From Roseateles_C aquae (lineage in GTDB: Bacteria > Pseudomonadota > Gammaproteobacteria > Burkholderiales > Burkholderiaceae_C): 64,000 nt of DNA. Under the pieces are notes generated by a model. It did no database searches. It was not told the DNA's origin and saw only the letters and a list, made by a program, of their open reading frames with translations. A program made the translations under genes and the position numbers. This document shows positions 1 through 8,007 of the stretch, one piece after another. The DNA lies in assembly GCF_032337115.1 (NCBI RefSeq), contig NZ_JAVXZY010000005.1, forward strand, positions 248,001 to 312,000, written 5' to 3'. Numbering within the stretch: position 1 is the first letter of the stretch; each line of letters starts with the position of its first letter.

Positions 1-997
1 GCGGCACCGCCAGCAACTCTGCGGCGGTCCATCGGGGAGCCTTGCATGCCGGGCCCAGGCAGCTGCTCGGCGCCACCAGGCGGTCAATGGCCGCGCACTG
101 CGCTGCACTGAGCGTGCGGCGCACATCGTCCTCGAACAGCAGGGCGAGCGCGCGCTTGTTCTCGGCCACCATCATTGCGGGTAGGGGGCTGAGCGTACGC
201 AGCTGTCCGCTGGCCATGGCCTCCAGAAGCGGACGTGCTTCCTCAGGGTCATGGCGCCAGGCGCACCAGTGGATCAGCCCGTCGGCGCCCAGCGTGGTGT
301 CAATCTTGGTGAAGGCCAGATCGATCGGGCGCCCATCGGCCAAGACCTGGTCCTCCCGAAATACCAGTGATTGCACCGGGCCGATATAGGGCGCTGGCCC
401 GCCCAGGCTGAGGGCGCGGTCGTGAAGTGTCTGAATGTCGTTGCGCAGCGGCTGGAACTCACTCCACAAGAACGCCAGCCTCGCCGGTTGGCGAGGGCTT
501 CGTTCACGCATCAGCTGCAGGAAACCATCGGCGTTCTCGACCGCTTGAACGCGCTCGACAAGGTGGCGGTCGTAGAAATCGCTGGCCCGGAAGGCGCGAT
601 TCACGATGCCGGTCAGCGTCAGGCCGCCCGGGCAATCGCTATTGCTCTCAAGCATCTGCCAGCGCCCGTCCGCGCCACGCATCAAGTCGAAACGGGCCAG
701 CGGGATGTCGCGTTGGCCCGATGTGGCATGGGAGATGTAGGGCCTCAAATGGCGCAGCTCGGGAAAGCGTGCCTGGATGTCGGGCTCATCGCAATACAAA
801 CGGTTGAGTTGCTCAAGCGCTTGCAGCACCAGCTGGGCGTCGCTCGCCAGCGCCGCATAGTCGCGGCTACGCAGCAAGCATGGCGTCAGCGCGACTGGCA
901 GGGCAGTCGTGCCGTCATAGCGTGCGCCTTGATCCCACAACGTCTGCTGAAACTGCCGCAGCGATTGCTGAGATGCAGTATTGAATGCTGCCCCCAT
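1..997 (-). CDS. Partial conserved protein, glutathionylspermidine-synthase/ATP-grasp-like (3' end off the window)
   Basis: An open frame of 332 codons runs off the left edge. The start is fixed at the ATG at 995-997 because a TAG lies nine codons upstream in frame. The sequence is soluble-looking. Residues around MLESNSDCPGG resemble the acidic/Asn motif of circularly permuted ATP-grasp proteins (glutathionylspermidine-synthase-like), and MMVAENKRALALLFED recalls their conserved Lys region. The similarity is judged by eye and is weak, so no substrate is proposed. The C-terminus, where the remaining nucleotide-binding residues would lie, is missing. It stands alone, with 81 bases to the next minus-strand gene. 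Confidence 0.6.
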   Translation of the reverse strand, partial: MGAAFNTASQQSLRQFQQTLWDQGARYDGTTALPVALTPCLLRSRDYAALASDAQLVLQALEQLNRLYCDEPDIQARFPELRHLRPYISHATSGQRDIPLARFDLMRGADGRWQMLESNSDCPGGLTLTGIVNRAFRASDFYDRHLVERVQAVENADGFLQLMRERSPRQPARLAFLWSEFQPLRNDIQTLHDRALSLGGPAPYIGPVQSLVFREDQVLADGRPIDLAFTKIDTTLGADGLIHWCAWRHDPEEARPLLEAMASGQLRTLSPLPAMMVAENKRALALLFEDDVRRTLSAAQCAAIDRLVAPSSCLGPACKAPRWTAAELLAVP

Positions 998-1078
998 GCT
1001 TGCGTCCCATTGTTTGGGGCGCTATTGCAGCGCAGATTTGTGACATGCGCATCGGCATTGTCACCAAGCGGCATCGGG

Positions 1079-1927
1079 TCAATCCCTAATCTGTCCTCGC
1101 CAGTCCTGCTCGATGAAGCGGAGCACGCTGTCTTCGTGGTGCGGGCCTATCACCTGATGGGCCTCGTCCTTGACGGCGTCGATGGCATTGGCCACGGCGA
1201 TGCCACGGTGGGCGGCGCGCAGCATCTTGATGTCGTTGACATGATCGCCAAAGACGACGACCTCGCGTTCGTGCAGGCCGTAGCGCTCGGCCAGCGTCTT
1301 GATCGCCTGGTCCTTGGTGGCGCGGCGGTCGTGGACGGTCAGCCAGGGCCAGCCGGGCCGGTAGAGGTCTTCGGCCAGATGGGTCTCGACGGCGTCGCCG
1401 CACAGCGCGTCGATCTCGGCCTGCAAGGCCGCCAGCGGCGCCTCGCGTTCGACGACGACAAAAGTCACCGCCGGCGTGTGCAGCTCGTCCTGCAGCCGCG
1501 CACTGTGACGCAGCCGCGGGTCGGCATTGCGCAGGCGCTCGTCGACAAAGGCCTGCTGCGCCTCGTTGTGCACCGACTGGTAGAACAGCTGGTCACCCAG
1601 CGGGCCATGGGTCGAGACAAAGGGCATCAGGCCCTGGCGGCGTATCAGCGCAAAGATGGCCTGCGACAACGCCGGCTCCATGGTGTTGACCAGCTCATGC
1701 TCGCAGCTGGCCAGGTCGCTGATGTAGGCGCCGTTGGACGAGATCACCGGCAGCTTGAGCGGCAGCGGGCCGAGGATCTTGCGGATGGAGCTGACGTGGC
1801 GCGCACTGGCGACGGTGAACAGCAGGCCCTGATCGAGCAGGCGGCACAGGCCGGCACGGGTGCTGTCGGCCAGCTCGCCGCGCGGGTCCAGCAGCGTGCC
1901 GTCGAGATCGGAAACATAAAGCGTCAT
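1079..1927 (-). CDS. Cof-type HAD-IIB family phosphatase
   Basis: This 282-residue cytoplasmic HAD hydrolase should dephosphorylate small phosphorylated metabolites such as sugar phosphates. All HAD motifs are visible: DLDGT at residues 7-11 with nucleophile D7 and acid/base D9, a Ser of motif II in VASAR (about 39-43), Lys of motif III in ATKDQA, and the Mg-binding GDHVND in motif IV. The large C2 cap between motifs II and III is typical of the Cof/YbiV group, and the length is normal. A longer reading to 2080 has a low-quality N-terminus, so the ATG at 1925-1927 just before VSDLDGT is chosen. The substrate cannot be read from sequence. Confidence 0.9.
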   Translation of the reverse strand: MTLYVSDLDGTLLDPRGELADSTRAGLCRLLDQGLLFTVASARHVSSIRKILGPLPLKLPVISSNGAYISDLASCEHELVNTMEPALSQAIFALIRRQGLMPFVSTHGPLGDQLFYQSVHNEAQQAFVDERLRNADPRLRHSARLQDELHTPAVTFVVVEREAPLAALQAEIDALCGDAVETHLAEDLYRPGWPWLTVHDRRATKDQAIKTLAERYGLHEREVVVFGDHVNDIKMLRAAHRGIAVANAIDAVKDEAHQVIGPHHEDSVLRFIEQDWRGQIRD

Positions 1928-1948
1928 GGCGACATCATCGCGGAAATG

Positions 1949-1970
1949 AAAAGCGGCCCCGCGGGGCCGC
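1949..1970 (-). terminator. Rho-independent terminator after the PhoH gene
   Basis: A perfect GCGGCCCC/GGGGCCGC stem at 1953-1970 is followed on the minus strand by TTTT. It lies between the PhoH stop and the HAD start, so the two genes are probably separate transcripts. Confidence 0.7.
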
Positions 1971-2018
1971 CTGGAGAGCGATTGAGGGCGATTGAGGGCG
2001 AAGCGGTTGAGCGTCGGC

Positions 2019-3737
2019 TCAGAGCACTTCTGATGCGAAGTCGGCCAGCCGTGAACGCTCGCCGCGTGCCAGCGTGACATGGCCGCTGTGCGCCCAGCCC
2101 TTGAAACGGTCGACGGCGTAGGTCAGGCCCGAGGAACCTTCGGTCAGATAGGGCGTGTCGATCTGCGCCAGATTGCCCAGGCAGACGATCTTGGTGCCGG
2201 GGCCAGCGCGGGTGATCAGCGTCTTCATCTGCTTGGGGGTCAGGTTTTGCGCCTCGTCGATGATGACGTATTTGTTCAGGAAGGTGCGGCCGCGCATGAA
2301 GTTCAGGCTCTTGATCTTGATCTTGCTGCGCACCAGATCGTTGGTGGCCGCGCGGCCCCATTCGCCGGCCGTGCTGTCGCCGCGGGCCAGGACTTCCAGG
2401 TTGTCGTCCAGCGCGCCCATCCAGGGGCCCATCTTCTCTTCCTCGGTGCCGGGCAGGAAGCCGATGTCCTCGCCCACCGGCACGGTCACGCGGGTGACGA
2501 TGATTTCGCTGTAGCGGCGCTCATCGAGCACCTGCGAGAGGCCAGCGGCCAGCGTCATCAGCGTCTTGCCGGTACCTGCCGTGCCGGTCAACGTGACGAA
2601 ATCGCATTCCGGGTCCATCAGCAGATTGAGGGCAAAGTTCTGCTCGCGGTTGCGTGCGGTCACGCCCCAGACCGAGTGCTTCTGGTTGCCGTAGTCCTTC
2701 AGCGTGCGCAGCACCGCCGTCTTGCCGGTGATCTCCAGCACCTTGGCATACAGCGGGGCGGCGCCGGGCGCCTCCAGATAAACCAGCTCATTGACCAGCA
2801 GCGAGGGCACCAGCGGGCCGCTGATGCGGTAGAAGGTGATGCCGCCCTGCTGCCAGCTCTCCATGGTCTTGCCATGGCGCTCCCAGAAGTCGGCCGGCAA
2901 GGCCTGCACGCCGGTGTAGAGCAGGTCGGAGTCTTCCAGCGTCTTGTCGTTGCGGTAATCCTCGGCGGGCAGGCCCAGCGCACGGGCCTTGATGCGCATA
3001 TTGATGTCCTTGGACACCAACACGACTTCGCGCTCGGGCTGCTGGTTCTTGAGCGCCTGTACGACGCCAAGGATCTGGTTGTCCGCCTTGCCCTGTGGCA
3101 GGCCCTGGGGCAGCGGCGTGTCGATCAGCTGGGTCTGGAAGAACAGCTTGCCGCCAGCCTCGCGGTGGCCGGTCTGATCCAGCGGCAGGCCCTTGGACAT
3201 TTCCTCGATCGAGCTGGTCTTCAAGCTGGCGGCCAGCGCATCCAGATCGCGGCTGACCTGGCGCACATTGCGGGCGACCTCGGTCATGCCCTTCTTGTGG
3301 CCGTCCAGTTCCTCCAGCGTGATCATCGGCAGGTAGATGTCGTGTTCCTCGAAGCGGAACAGGCACATCGGGTCGTGCATCAGCACATTGGTGTCGAGCA
3401 CGAAGAGCTTGGACGCTTCGCTGCCCTTGCTCTTGCTGGCCGCCTTGCTGCGCGCGGCGGGGCGTGCGGCTTTGACGGGTGCGGAGGCCGGTGGGGTCAC
3501 CGCCGTGGCCGACCAGGCCGGCGCCGCCTTGCTTTCGACCACAGCGGGGGCGGCGACGGTTTTGCCGGCACGCGGTTTCTCCGCTTTCAACTGCAGCACC
3601 GGCGCCACCGGTGCGGGAACTGGAGCGGGCGCGGGACGCGCCTCGGCGGCGGGTTTCTTGCTCAGTGCCAGATTGCTGGCATAGGCCGAAGACTCGAGGA
3701 CAGAGGCGCGCTTGGTCGGGGGCTTGGGCAGTGGCAT
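2019..3737 (-). CDS. PIN-PhoH family ATPase (PhoH2/YlaK type)
   Basis: A 572-residue protein. Residues ~1-110 are an Ala/Lys/Pro-rich, probably disordered tail. A PIN-type nuclease domain follows, starting at KLFVLDTNVLMHDP with its first metal-binding Asp and continuing through ITLEELD. The C-terminal PhoH ATPase domain has Walker A GTAGTGKT and Walker B VIIDEAQN. PIN-PhoH proteins are ATP-dependent RNA-unwinding ribonucleases; the specific target here is unknown. The frame continues upstream to 3827, but the ATG at 3737 (MPLPKPPTK) is preferred because the upstream stretch overlaps a terminator and is low quality. The disordered N-terminus is longer than usual for the family. Confidence 0.9.
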   Translation of the reverse strand: MPLPKPPTKRASVLESSAYASNLALSKKPAAEARPAPAPVPAPVAPVLQLKAEKPRAGKTVAAPAVVESKAAPAWSATAVTPPASAPVKAARPAARSKAASKSKGSEASKLFVLDTNVLMHDPMCLFRFEEHDIYLPMITLEELDGHKKGMTEVARNVRQVSRDLDALAASLKTSSIEEMSKGLPLDQTGHREAGGKLFFQTQLIDTPLPQGLPQGKADNQILGVVQALKNQQPEREVVLVSKDINMRIKARALGLPAEDYRNDKTLEDSDLLYTGVQALPADFWERHGKTMESWQQGGITFYRISGPLVPSLLVNELVYLEAPGAAPLYAKVLEITGKTAVLRTLKDYGNQKHSVWGVTARNREQNFALNLLMDPECDFVTLTGTAGTGKTLMTLAAGLSQVLDERRYSEIIVTRVTVPVGEDIGFLPGTEEEKMGPWMGALDDNLEVLARGDSTAGEWGRAATNDLVRSKIKIKSLNFMRGRTFLNKYVIIDEAQNLTPKQMKTLITRAGPGTKIVCLGNLAQIDTPYLTEGSSGLTYAVDRFKGWAHSGHVTLARGERSRLADFASEVL

Positions 3738-3802
3738 GTGGGCAAGGGCAGGGCGCGGCGAAGCGCCCTTGAGCTGGAAAGCAAAAGATAGGAGCCGGGG
3801 CC

Positions 3803-3840
3803 AAAAAAGCAAAAAGCCGCACGACAAGCGATGCGGCTTC
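3803..3840 (-). terminator. Rho-independent terminator
   Basis: AAGCCGCA/TGCGGCTT stem (3814-3839) with a 10-base loop, followed on the minus strand by a T-rich run. It separates the bcp and PhoH transcripts. Confidence 0.6.
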
Positions 3841-3933
3841 TTGGGGATTCGTCTCGGCTCAGGGGCATGAACCCATTATGCACAAAGGCCCATGACAGGC
3901 TGTCGCAGATCAAGCCTGGCGCCCAAACGCAAC

Positions 3934-3967
3934 AAAGCCGGCGCGAGGCGTCTGCCCGGCCGGCTTT
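3934..3967 (-). terminator. Hairpin terminator downstream of bcp
   Basis: AAAGCCGGC (3934-3942) pairs with GCCGGCTTT (3959-3967). The hairpin lies 63 bases after the bcp stop. The U-tract is short, so termination may be partial. Confidence 0.5.
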
Positions 3968-4030
3968 GGCTTGATACTGGAGCGCTGCGCGATCAGCTCA
4001 TCGATTGAGCGAAGCGGGGCGCCAATCAGC

Positions 4031-4510
4031 TCAGGCGGCGTCCTTCTTCAGCGCCTTGACGGCCTTCAGCACTTCGTCGACATGGCCGGCGACCTTGATG
4101 CCGCGCCATTCTTCGCGCAGCACGCCATTGGCGTCGATCAGGAAGGTCGAGCGCTCGATGCCCTTGACCTTCTTGCCGTACATGATCTTGTTCTTGACCA
4201 CGCCGAACATATGGCAGAGCTTTTCTTCGGTGTCGGCGATCAGCTCGAAAGGCAGTTCCAGCGTTTGCTTGAACTTCTCGTGCGAGACCATGTTGTCGCG
4301 TGAAACACCCAGCACAACTGCGCCAGCCTTCACGAAATCCTTGTGGCGATCGCGAAATTGCATCGCTTCGGTGGTGCAACCGGGTGTATTGTCCTTGGGG
4401 TAGAAGTACAACACCACCACTTGACCGTGGAAAGCGTGCGGTGTGAACTTCACACCTCCGGTAGCAAGAGCTTCAATTTCCGGGAGGGGTTTGTTGAGCG
4501 CTGGCGTCAT
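4031..4510 (-). CDS. bcp: Peroxiredoxin, Bcp/PrxQ family (thioredoxin-dependent thiol peroxidase)
   Basis: This 159-residue cytoplasmic peroxidase should reduce H2O2 and organic hydroperoxides. The thioredoxin fold carries the signature YFYPKDNTPGCTTEA with the peroxidatic Cys. In many Bcp proteins a resolving Cys lies five residues further on; here that position is Met, so the enzyme is 1-Cys or uses the more distant Cys in KLCHMFG. The ATG at 4510 gives the usual N-terminus; an in-frame extension to 4588 would run through the promoter. A TATAAT box on the minus strand lies about 45 bases upstream. The gene is monocistronic and flanked by terminators. Confidence 0.92.
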   Translation of the reverse strand: MTPALNKPLPEIEALATGGVKFTPHAFHGQVVVLYFYPKDNTPGCTTEAMQFRDRHKDFVKAGAVVLGVSRDNMVSHEKFKQTLELPFELIADTEEKLCHMFGVVKNKIMYGKKVKGIERSTFLIDANGVLREEWRGIKVAGHVDEVLKAVKALKKDAA

Positions 4511-4553
4511 GTGGCGTTCTTCGAGTGGTGTGCCCATGTGGGCATAGCCGGCG

Positions 4554-4559
4554 ATTATA
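4554..4559 (-). promoter_or_regulatory. Consensus -10 box for bcp
   Basis: Perfect TATAAT on the minus strand about 45 bases before the bcp ATG. No good -35 is visible 16-19 bases upstream, so either an extended or activated promoter is implied. Confidence 0.45.
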
Positions 4560-4695
4560 CGTTGAACAGCGGGGCCCCCATTCGCCACTTCGGGGGATTG
4601 CCCGCGCGCCGTTGTGGGCGAACCTCAACCCTGGGGCCAGTCCGGGCTTGACCGCCGACGCGTCTCGCCCGTGCGCCTGCCGCCCGCTGAGGGGC

Positions 4696-5073
4696 TCAAG
4701 CCGCTTCGATCAGCAGCGCCGCCAGCACCGAACGGCCTTCGCTGGCCAGCACGTTGTAGGTGCGGCAGGCCGCCCCCAGGTCCATCGTTTCCAGCCCGAT
4801 GCGCGCGGCGATCAAGGCGCGGTACAGGGCCGGACGCGCGAAGCGCAGCTTGGCGCCGCTGCCAAAGATCACCAGTTCCGGCTTGAGCGCGAGGATCTGT
4901 TCGAAATGCGCCTCGCTGAGATCGTCGAAGCGGGCCAGCGCCCAGTCCTGTACCTCGCCACGCCAGGGCACCAGCAGGCTGGCGCCATGCTGGCGGCCAT
5001 TGACCCAGACATGCTGGCCGTCGTGGCGGGAGATGCTGTTGCCGCCTTGCGGCTGATCGAGTTGGAATTTCAT
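4696..5073 (-). CDS. Mth938-like domain-containing protein (DUF498)
   Basis: A 125-residue protein matching the small Mth938/NDUFAF3-like fold throughout: an N-terminal beta-rich half, then LKPELVIFGSGAKLRF, which is the most conserved stretch of the family, and a C-terminal helix with TYNVLASEGR. In mitochondria NDUFAF3 helps assemble respiratory complex I; the bacterial role is unknown. It is divergent from the alanine transaminase gene, with 205 bases between them. No signal peptide or membrane segment is present. Confidence 0.88.
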   Translation of the reverse strand: MKFQLDQPQGGNSISRHDGQHVWVNGRQHGASLLVPWRGEVQDWALARFDDLSEAHFEQILALKPELVIFGSGAKLRFARPALYRALIAARIGLETMDLGAACRTYNVLASEGRSVLAALLIEAA

Positions 5074-5278
5074 TGGTGAAAAGACGGTGGCTGCTGGCGA
5101 GTGGCGGCACCCGCGAGGGGCTCAGTGTCGTCGACTTCTGCGTCGACCGCTCGGTCGGGTGATGTGCTCGGTGTCGTGCCCGGTATCGTGCTGTTACGCT
5201 GTGATTAAATCGAACGTTTTGCGCTGCAGCATTTTCGCCCGGCGCAGGCCTTGCCACCGCCCCTGAGGAGTCCCCGTC

Positions 5279-6505
5279 TTGAAGCCGATCGCCAAGTCCG
5301 CCAAGCTCGCCAATGTCTGCTACGACATCCGTGGTCCGGTGCTGGACAAGGCGCGAGCGATGGAGGAAGAGGGCCAGAAGATCATCAAGCTGAACATCGG
5401 CAATATCGCCGCCTTCGGCATCGAGCCGCCGGACGAAATCGTTCAGGACATGATCCGCAACCTGCCCGCCGCTGCTGGCTACACCGATTCCAAGGGGCTG
5501 TTCGCCCCGCGCAAGGCGGTGGTGCACTACTGCCAGGAAAAGAACATCCGCGGCGTCACCGTTGATGACGTCTATCTGGGCAATGGCGCCTCCGAGCTGA
5601 TCGTGATGGCACTCAACGCCTTGCTGGACAACGGCGACGAGGTGCTGCTGCCGGCGCCCGACTATCCGCTCTATACCGCGGCGGTGGCGCTGTCCGGCGG
5701 CACGCCGGTGCACTACATCTGCGACGAGCAGAGCGACTGGATGCCGGATATTGCCGACATCCGCGCCAAGATCACGCCGCGCACCCGCGCCATCGTCGTC
5801 ATCAACCCGAACAACCCGACCGGCGCGCTGTACCCGGACAGCCTGCTGAAGGAGATCGTCGAAGTCGCCCGTCAGCACCAGCTGATCATCATGGCCGACG
5901 AGATCTACGACAAGACGCTGTTCGACGGCAACAGCCACACCAGCATTGCAGCGCTGTCCGACGATGTGCTGACGCTGACCTTCAACGGCCTGTCGAAGAA
6001 CTACCGCAGCTGCGGCTATCGCGCCGGCTGGATGGTGGTGTCGGGCGAGAAGCATCATGCGCGCGACTACATCACCGGGCTGAACATGCTGGCCTCGATG
6101 CGGCTGTGCGCGAACACGCCGGGCCAGCTGGCGATACAGACCGCGCTGGGCGGCTATCAAAGCATCAAGGACCTGGTCGCCCCCACCGGCCGGCTGTGCC
6201 GCCAGCGTGATCTGGCCTATGAGCTGTTGACGCAGATTCCTGGAGTTAGCGTCGTCAAGCCCAAGGCGGCGCTGTACATGTTCCCCCGCCTGGACCCCAA
6301 GATCTACCCGATCGAGGATGACCAGCAGTTCGCCTACGAGCTGCTGTCCGAGGAAAAGGTGCTGATCGTGCAAGGGACGGGCTTCAACTGGACAGCCCCC
6401 GATCACTTCCGCCTGGTCTTCCTGCCCAATACCGACGATTTGAGGGACGCGGTGGGCCGGATCGAACGATTCCTGGCCCATTACCGCAAGCGGCATGGCC
6501 GTTGA
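5279..6505 (+). CDS. alaA: Alanine transaminase (class I/II PLP aminotransferase)
   Basis: A 408-residue PLP enzyme that probably interconverts pyruvate plus glutamate with alanine plus 2-oxoglutarate. Fold-type I marks are present: NPNNPTGALY, the Asp of IIMADEIYDK that contacts the pyridine nitrogen, and the Schiff-base Lys in FNGLSKNYRSCGYRAGW. The start is TTG at 5279, chosen because GAGGAG lies 8-13 bases upstream and the N-terminus then matches the family; no ATG fits. In Burkholderiales this gene characteristically precedes hom and thrC, as here, with 50 bases to hom, so the genes are likely co-transcribed. The aspartate-family setting makes alanine the probable but unproven substrate. 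Confidence 0.9.
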   Translation: MKPIAKSAKLANVCYDIRGPVLDKARAMEEEGQKIIKLNIGNIAAFGIEPPDEIVQDMIRNLPAAAGYTDSKGLFAPRKAVVHYCQEKNIRGVTVDDVYLGNGASELIVMALNALLDNGDEVLLPAPDYPLYTAAVALSGGTPVHYICDEQSDWMPDIADIRAKITPRTRAIVVINPNNPTGALYPDSLLKEIVEVARQHQLIIMADEIYDKTLFDGNSHTSIAALSDDVLTLTFNGLSKNYRSCGYRAGWMVVSGEKHHARDYITGLNMLASMRLCANTPGQLAIQTALGGYQSIKDLVAPTGRLCRQRDLAYELLTQIPGVSVVKPKAALYMFPRLDPKIYPIEDDQQFAYELLSEEKVLIVQGTGFNWTAPDHFRLVFLPNTDDLRDAVGRIERFLAHYRKRHGR

Positions 6506-6555
6506 GCTGCCGCGCAGGGCTCGGAGCAAATACAGATGAGAAAAGCGAGTTGATG

Positions 6556-7878
6556 ATGAAAGCGATCAAAGTCGGCCTGATGGGCATCGGCACCGTCGGC
6601 AGCGGCGTCTTCCACGTGCTGAACCGCAACCAGGCAGAGATTCGCGGCCGAGCCGGCCGCGGCATCGAGATCACCATGGTGTCGCGCCGCAATGTGGGGC
6701 TGGCGCGCGAGATCGTCGGCGAGGCCGCCCAGGTGGTGGCCGATCCGCGCGAGATCATTGCCAACCCTGAGATCGACATCGTGGTCGAACTGATCGGCGG
6801 ATGTACGCTGGCCCGCGAGCTGGTGCTGGAAGCCATCGCCGCCGGTAAGCATGTGGTCACGGCCAACAAGGCCTTGCTGGCCGTGCACGGCACCGAGATC
6901 TTTGCCGCGGCGCGCAACAAGGGCGTGATGGTGGCCTTCGAGGCCGCTGTGGCCGGTGGCATCCCCATCATCAAGGCGCTGCGTGAGGGCCTGACCGCCA
7001 ATCGCATCGAATGGCTGGCCGGCATCATCAACGGCACGACCAATTTCATCCTGTCGGAGATGCGCAGCAAGGGCCTGGACTTCAGCGTGGTGCTGAAGGA
7101 AGCGCAGCGCCTGGGCTATGCCGAGGCCGACCCGACCTTCGACATCGAAGGCGTCGATGCCGCCCACAAGCTGACCATCATGAGCGCGATCGCTTTTGGC
7201 GTGCCGGTGCAGTTCGACCGCGCGCACGTCGAGGGCATCAGCCAGCTGCAGGCGGCTGACATCAAGTACGCCGAGCAGCTCGGCTACCGGATCAAGCTGC
7301 TGGGCCTGACGCGCCGTCGTCCCGATGTGCAGGGAGGCGGCATCGAGCTGCGCGTGCACCCGACGCTGATTCCCGCCAACCGGCTGATTGCCAATGTCGA
7401 AGGGGCGATGAATGCGGTGGTTGTGCAGGGCGATGCCGTCGGCACCACGCTGTACTACGGCAAGGGCGCTGGTGCCGAACCGACCGCCTCGGCGGTGATT
7501 GCCGATCTGGTTGACATCACCCGGCTGCACACCGCCGACCCCGACCACCGCGTGCCGCACCTGGCCTTCCAGCCTGATGCGATGAGCAACACGCCCATTC
7601 TCAGCATGGATCTGGTGCAAACCAGCTTCTACCTGCGTCTGCGTGTGGCGGACGAGGCCGGCGTGCTCTCGCGCATCACCACCATCCTGGCCGAGAACGA
7701 CATCTCGATCGACGCGGTGCTGCAGCGCGAATCCAATGAAGGCGAGCGCCAGACCGACCTGATCATCCTGACCCACCAGACGCTGGAGGGCAGCATGAAC
7801 AAGGCGCTGACGCAGATGCAGGGCCTGCCGACGGTGCTGGCGCCTATCGTGCGCTTGCGCAAGGAAGAACTCGCGTAA
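6556..7878 (+). CDS. hom: Homoserine dehydrogenase
   Basis: A 440-residue NAD(P)H enzyme that reduces aspartate semialdehyde to homoserine, the branch point to threonine and methionine. The Rossmann motif GIGTVG is at 10-15. VTANKALLA, IINGTTNFIL and ADPTFDIEGVDAAHK carry the catalytic Lys and Asp residues, and a C-terminal ACT domain (about 355-430) should confer feedback control by an amino acid such as threonine. There are tandem ATGs at 6553 and 6556; the second gives the usual MKAIKVG start. It sits between alaA and thrC in the same orientation, the standard arrangement in this order. Confidence 0.95.
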   Translation: MKAIKVGLMGIGTVGSGVFHVLNRNQAEIRGRAGRGIEITMVSRRNVGLAREIVGEAAQVVADPREIIANPEIDIVVELIGGCTLARELVLEAIAAGKHVVTANKALLAVHGTEIFAAARNKGVMVAFEAAVAGGIPIIKALREGLTANRIEWLAGIINGTTNFILSEMRSKGLDFSVVLKEAQRLGYAEADPTFDIEGVDAAHKLTIMSAIAFGVPVQFDRAHVEGISQLQAADIKYAEQLGYRIKLLGLTRRRPDVQGGGIELRVHPTLIPANRLIANVEGAMNAVVVQGDAVGTTLYYGKGAGAEPTASAVIADLVDITRLHTADPDHRVPHLAFQPDAMSNTPILSMDLVQTSFYLRLRVADEAGVLSRITTILAENDISIDAVLQRESNEGERQTDLIILTHQTLEGSMNKALTQMQGLPTVLAPIVRLRKEELA

Positions 7879-7882
7879 TGGC

Positions 7883-7956
7883 CCACCCCCTACGCGCTGC
7901 GCGCGCCCCTCAAGGGGGCGAGTTCGGCCGACCGGCAAAGCCGGATCGGCGAACTC
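7883..7956. repeat. GC-rich palindromic intergenic repeat (REP-like) between hom and thrC
   Basis: The 129 bases between hom and thrC contain CGCCCCTCAAGGGGGCG followed by a second nested palindrome, AGTTCGGCCGA with TCGGCGAACT enclosing CCGGCAAAGCCGG. The layout (CCACCCCC, then a CCCC/GGGG hairpin, then a GC-rich tail) matches the insertion found inside thrC. Repeats of this style are common in Comamonadaceae-like genomes. Confidence 0.6.
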
Positions 7957-8007
7957 CGCTGGATGGCGGTAGAGGACTGCGGTCGGTGAAGCGTTGAAGA
8001 GACAAGC

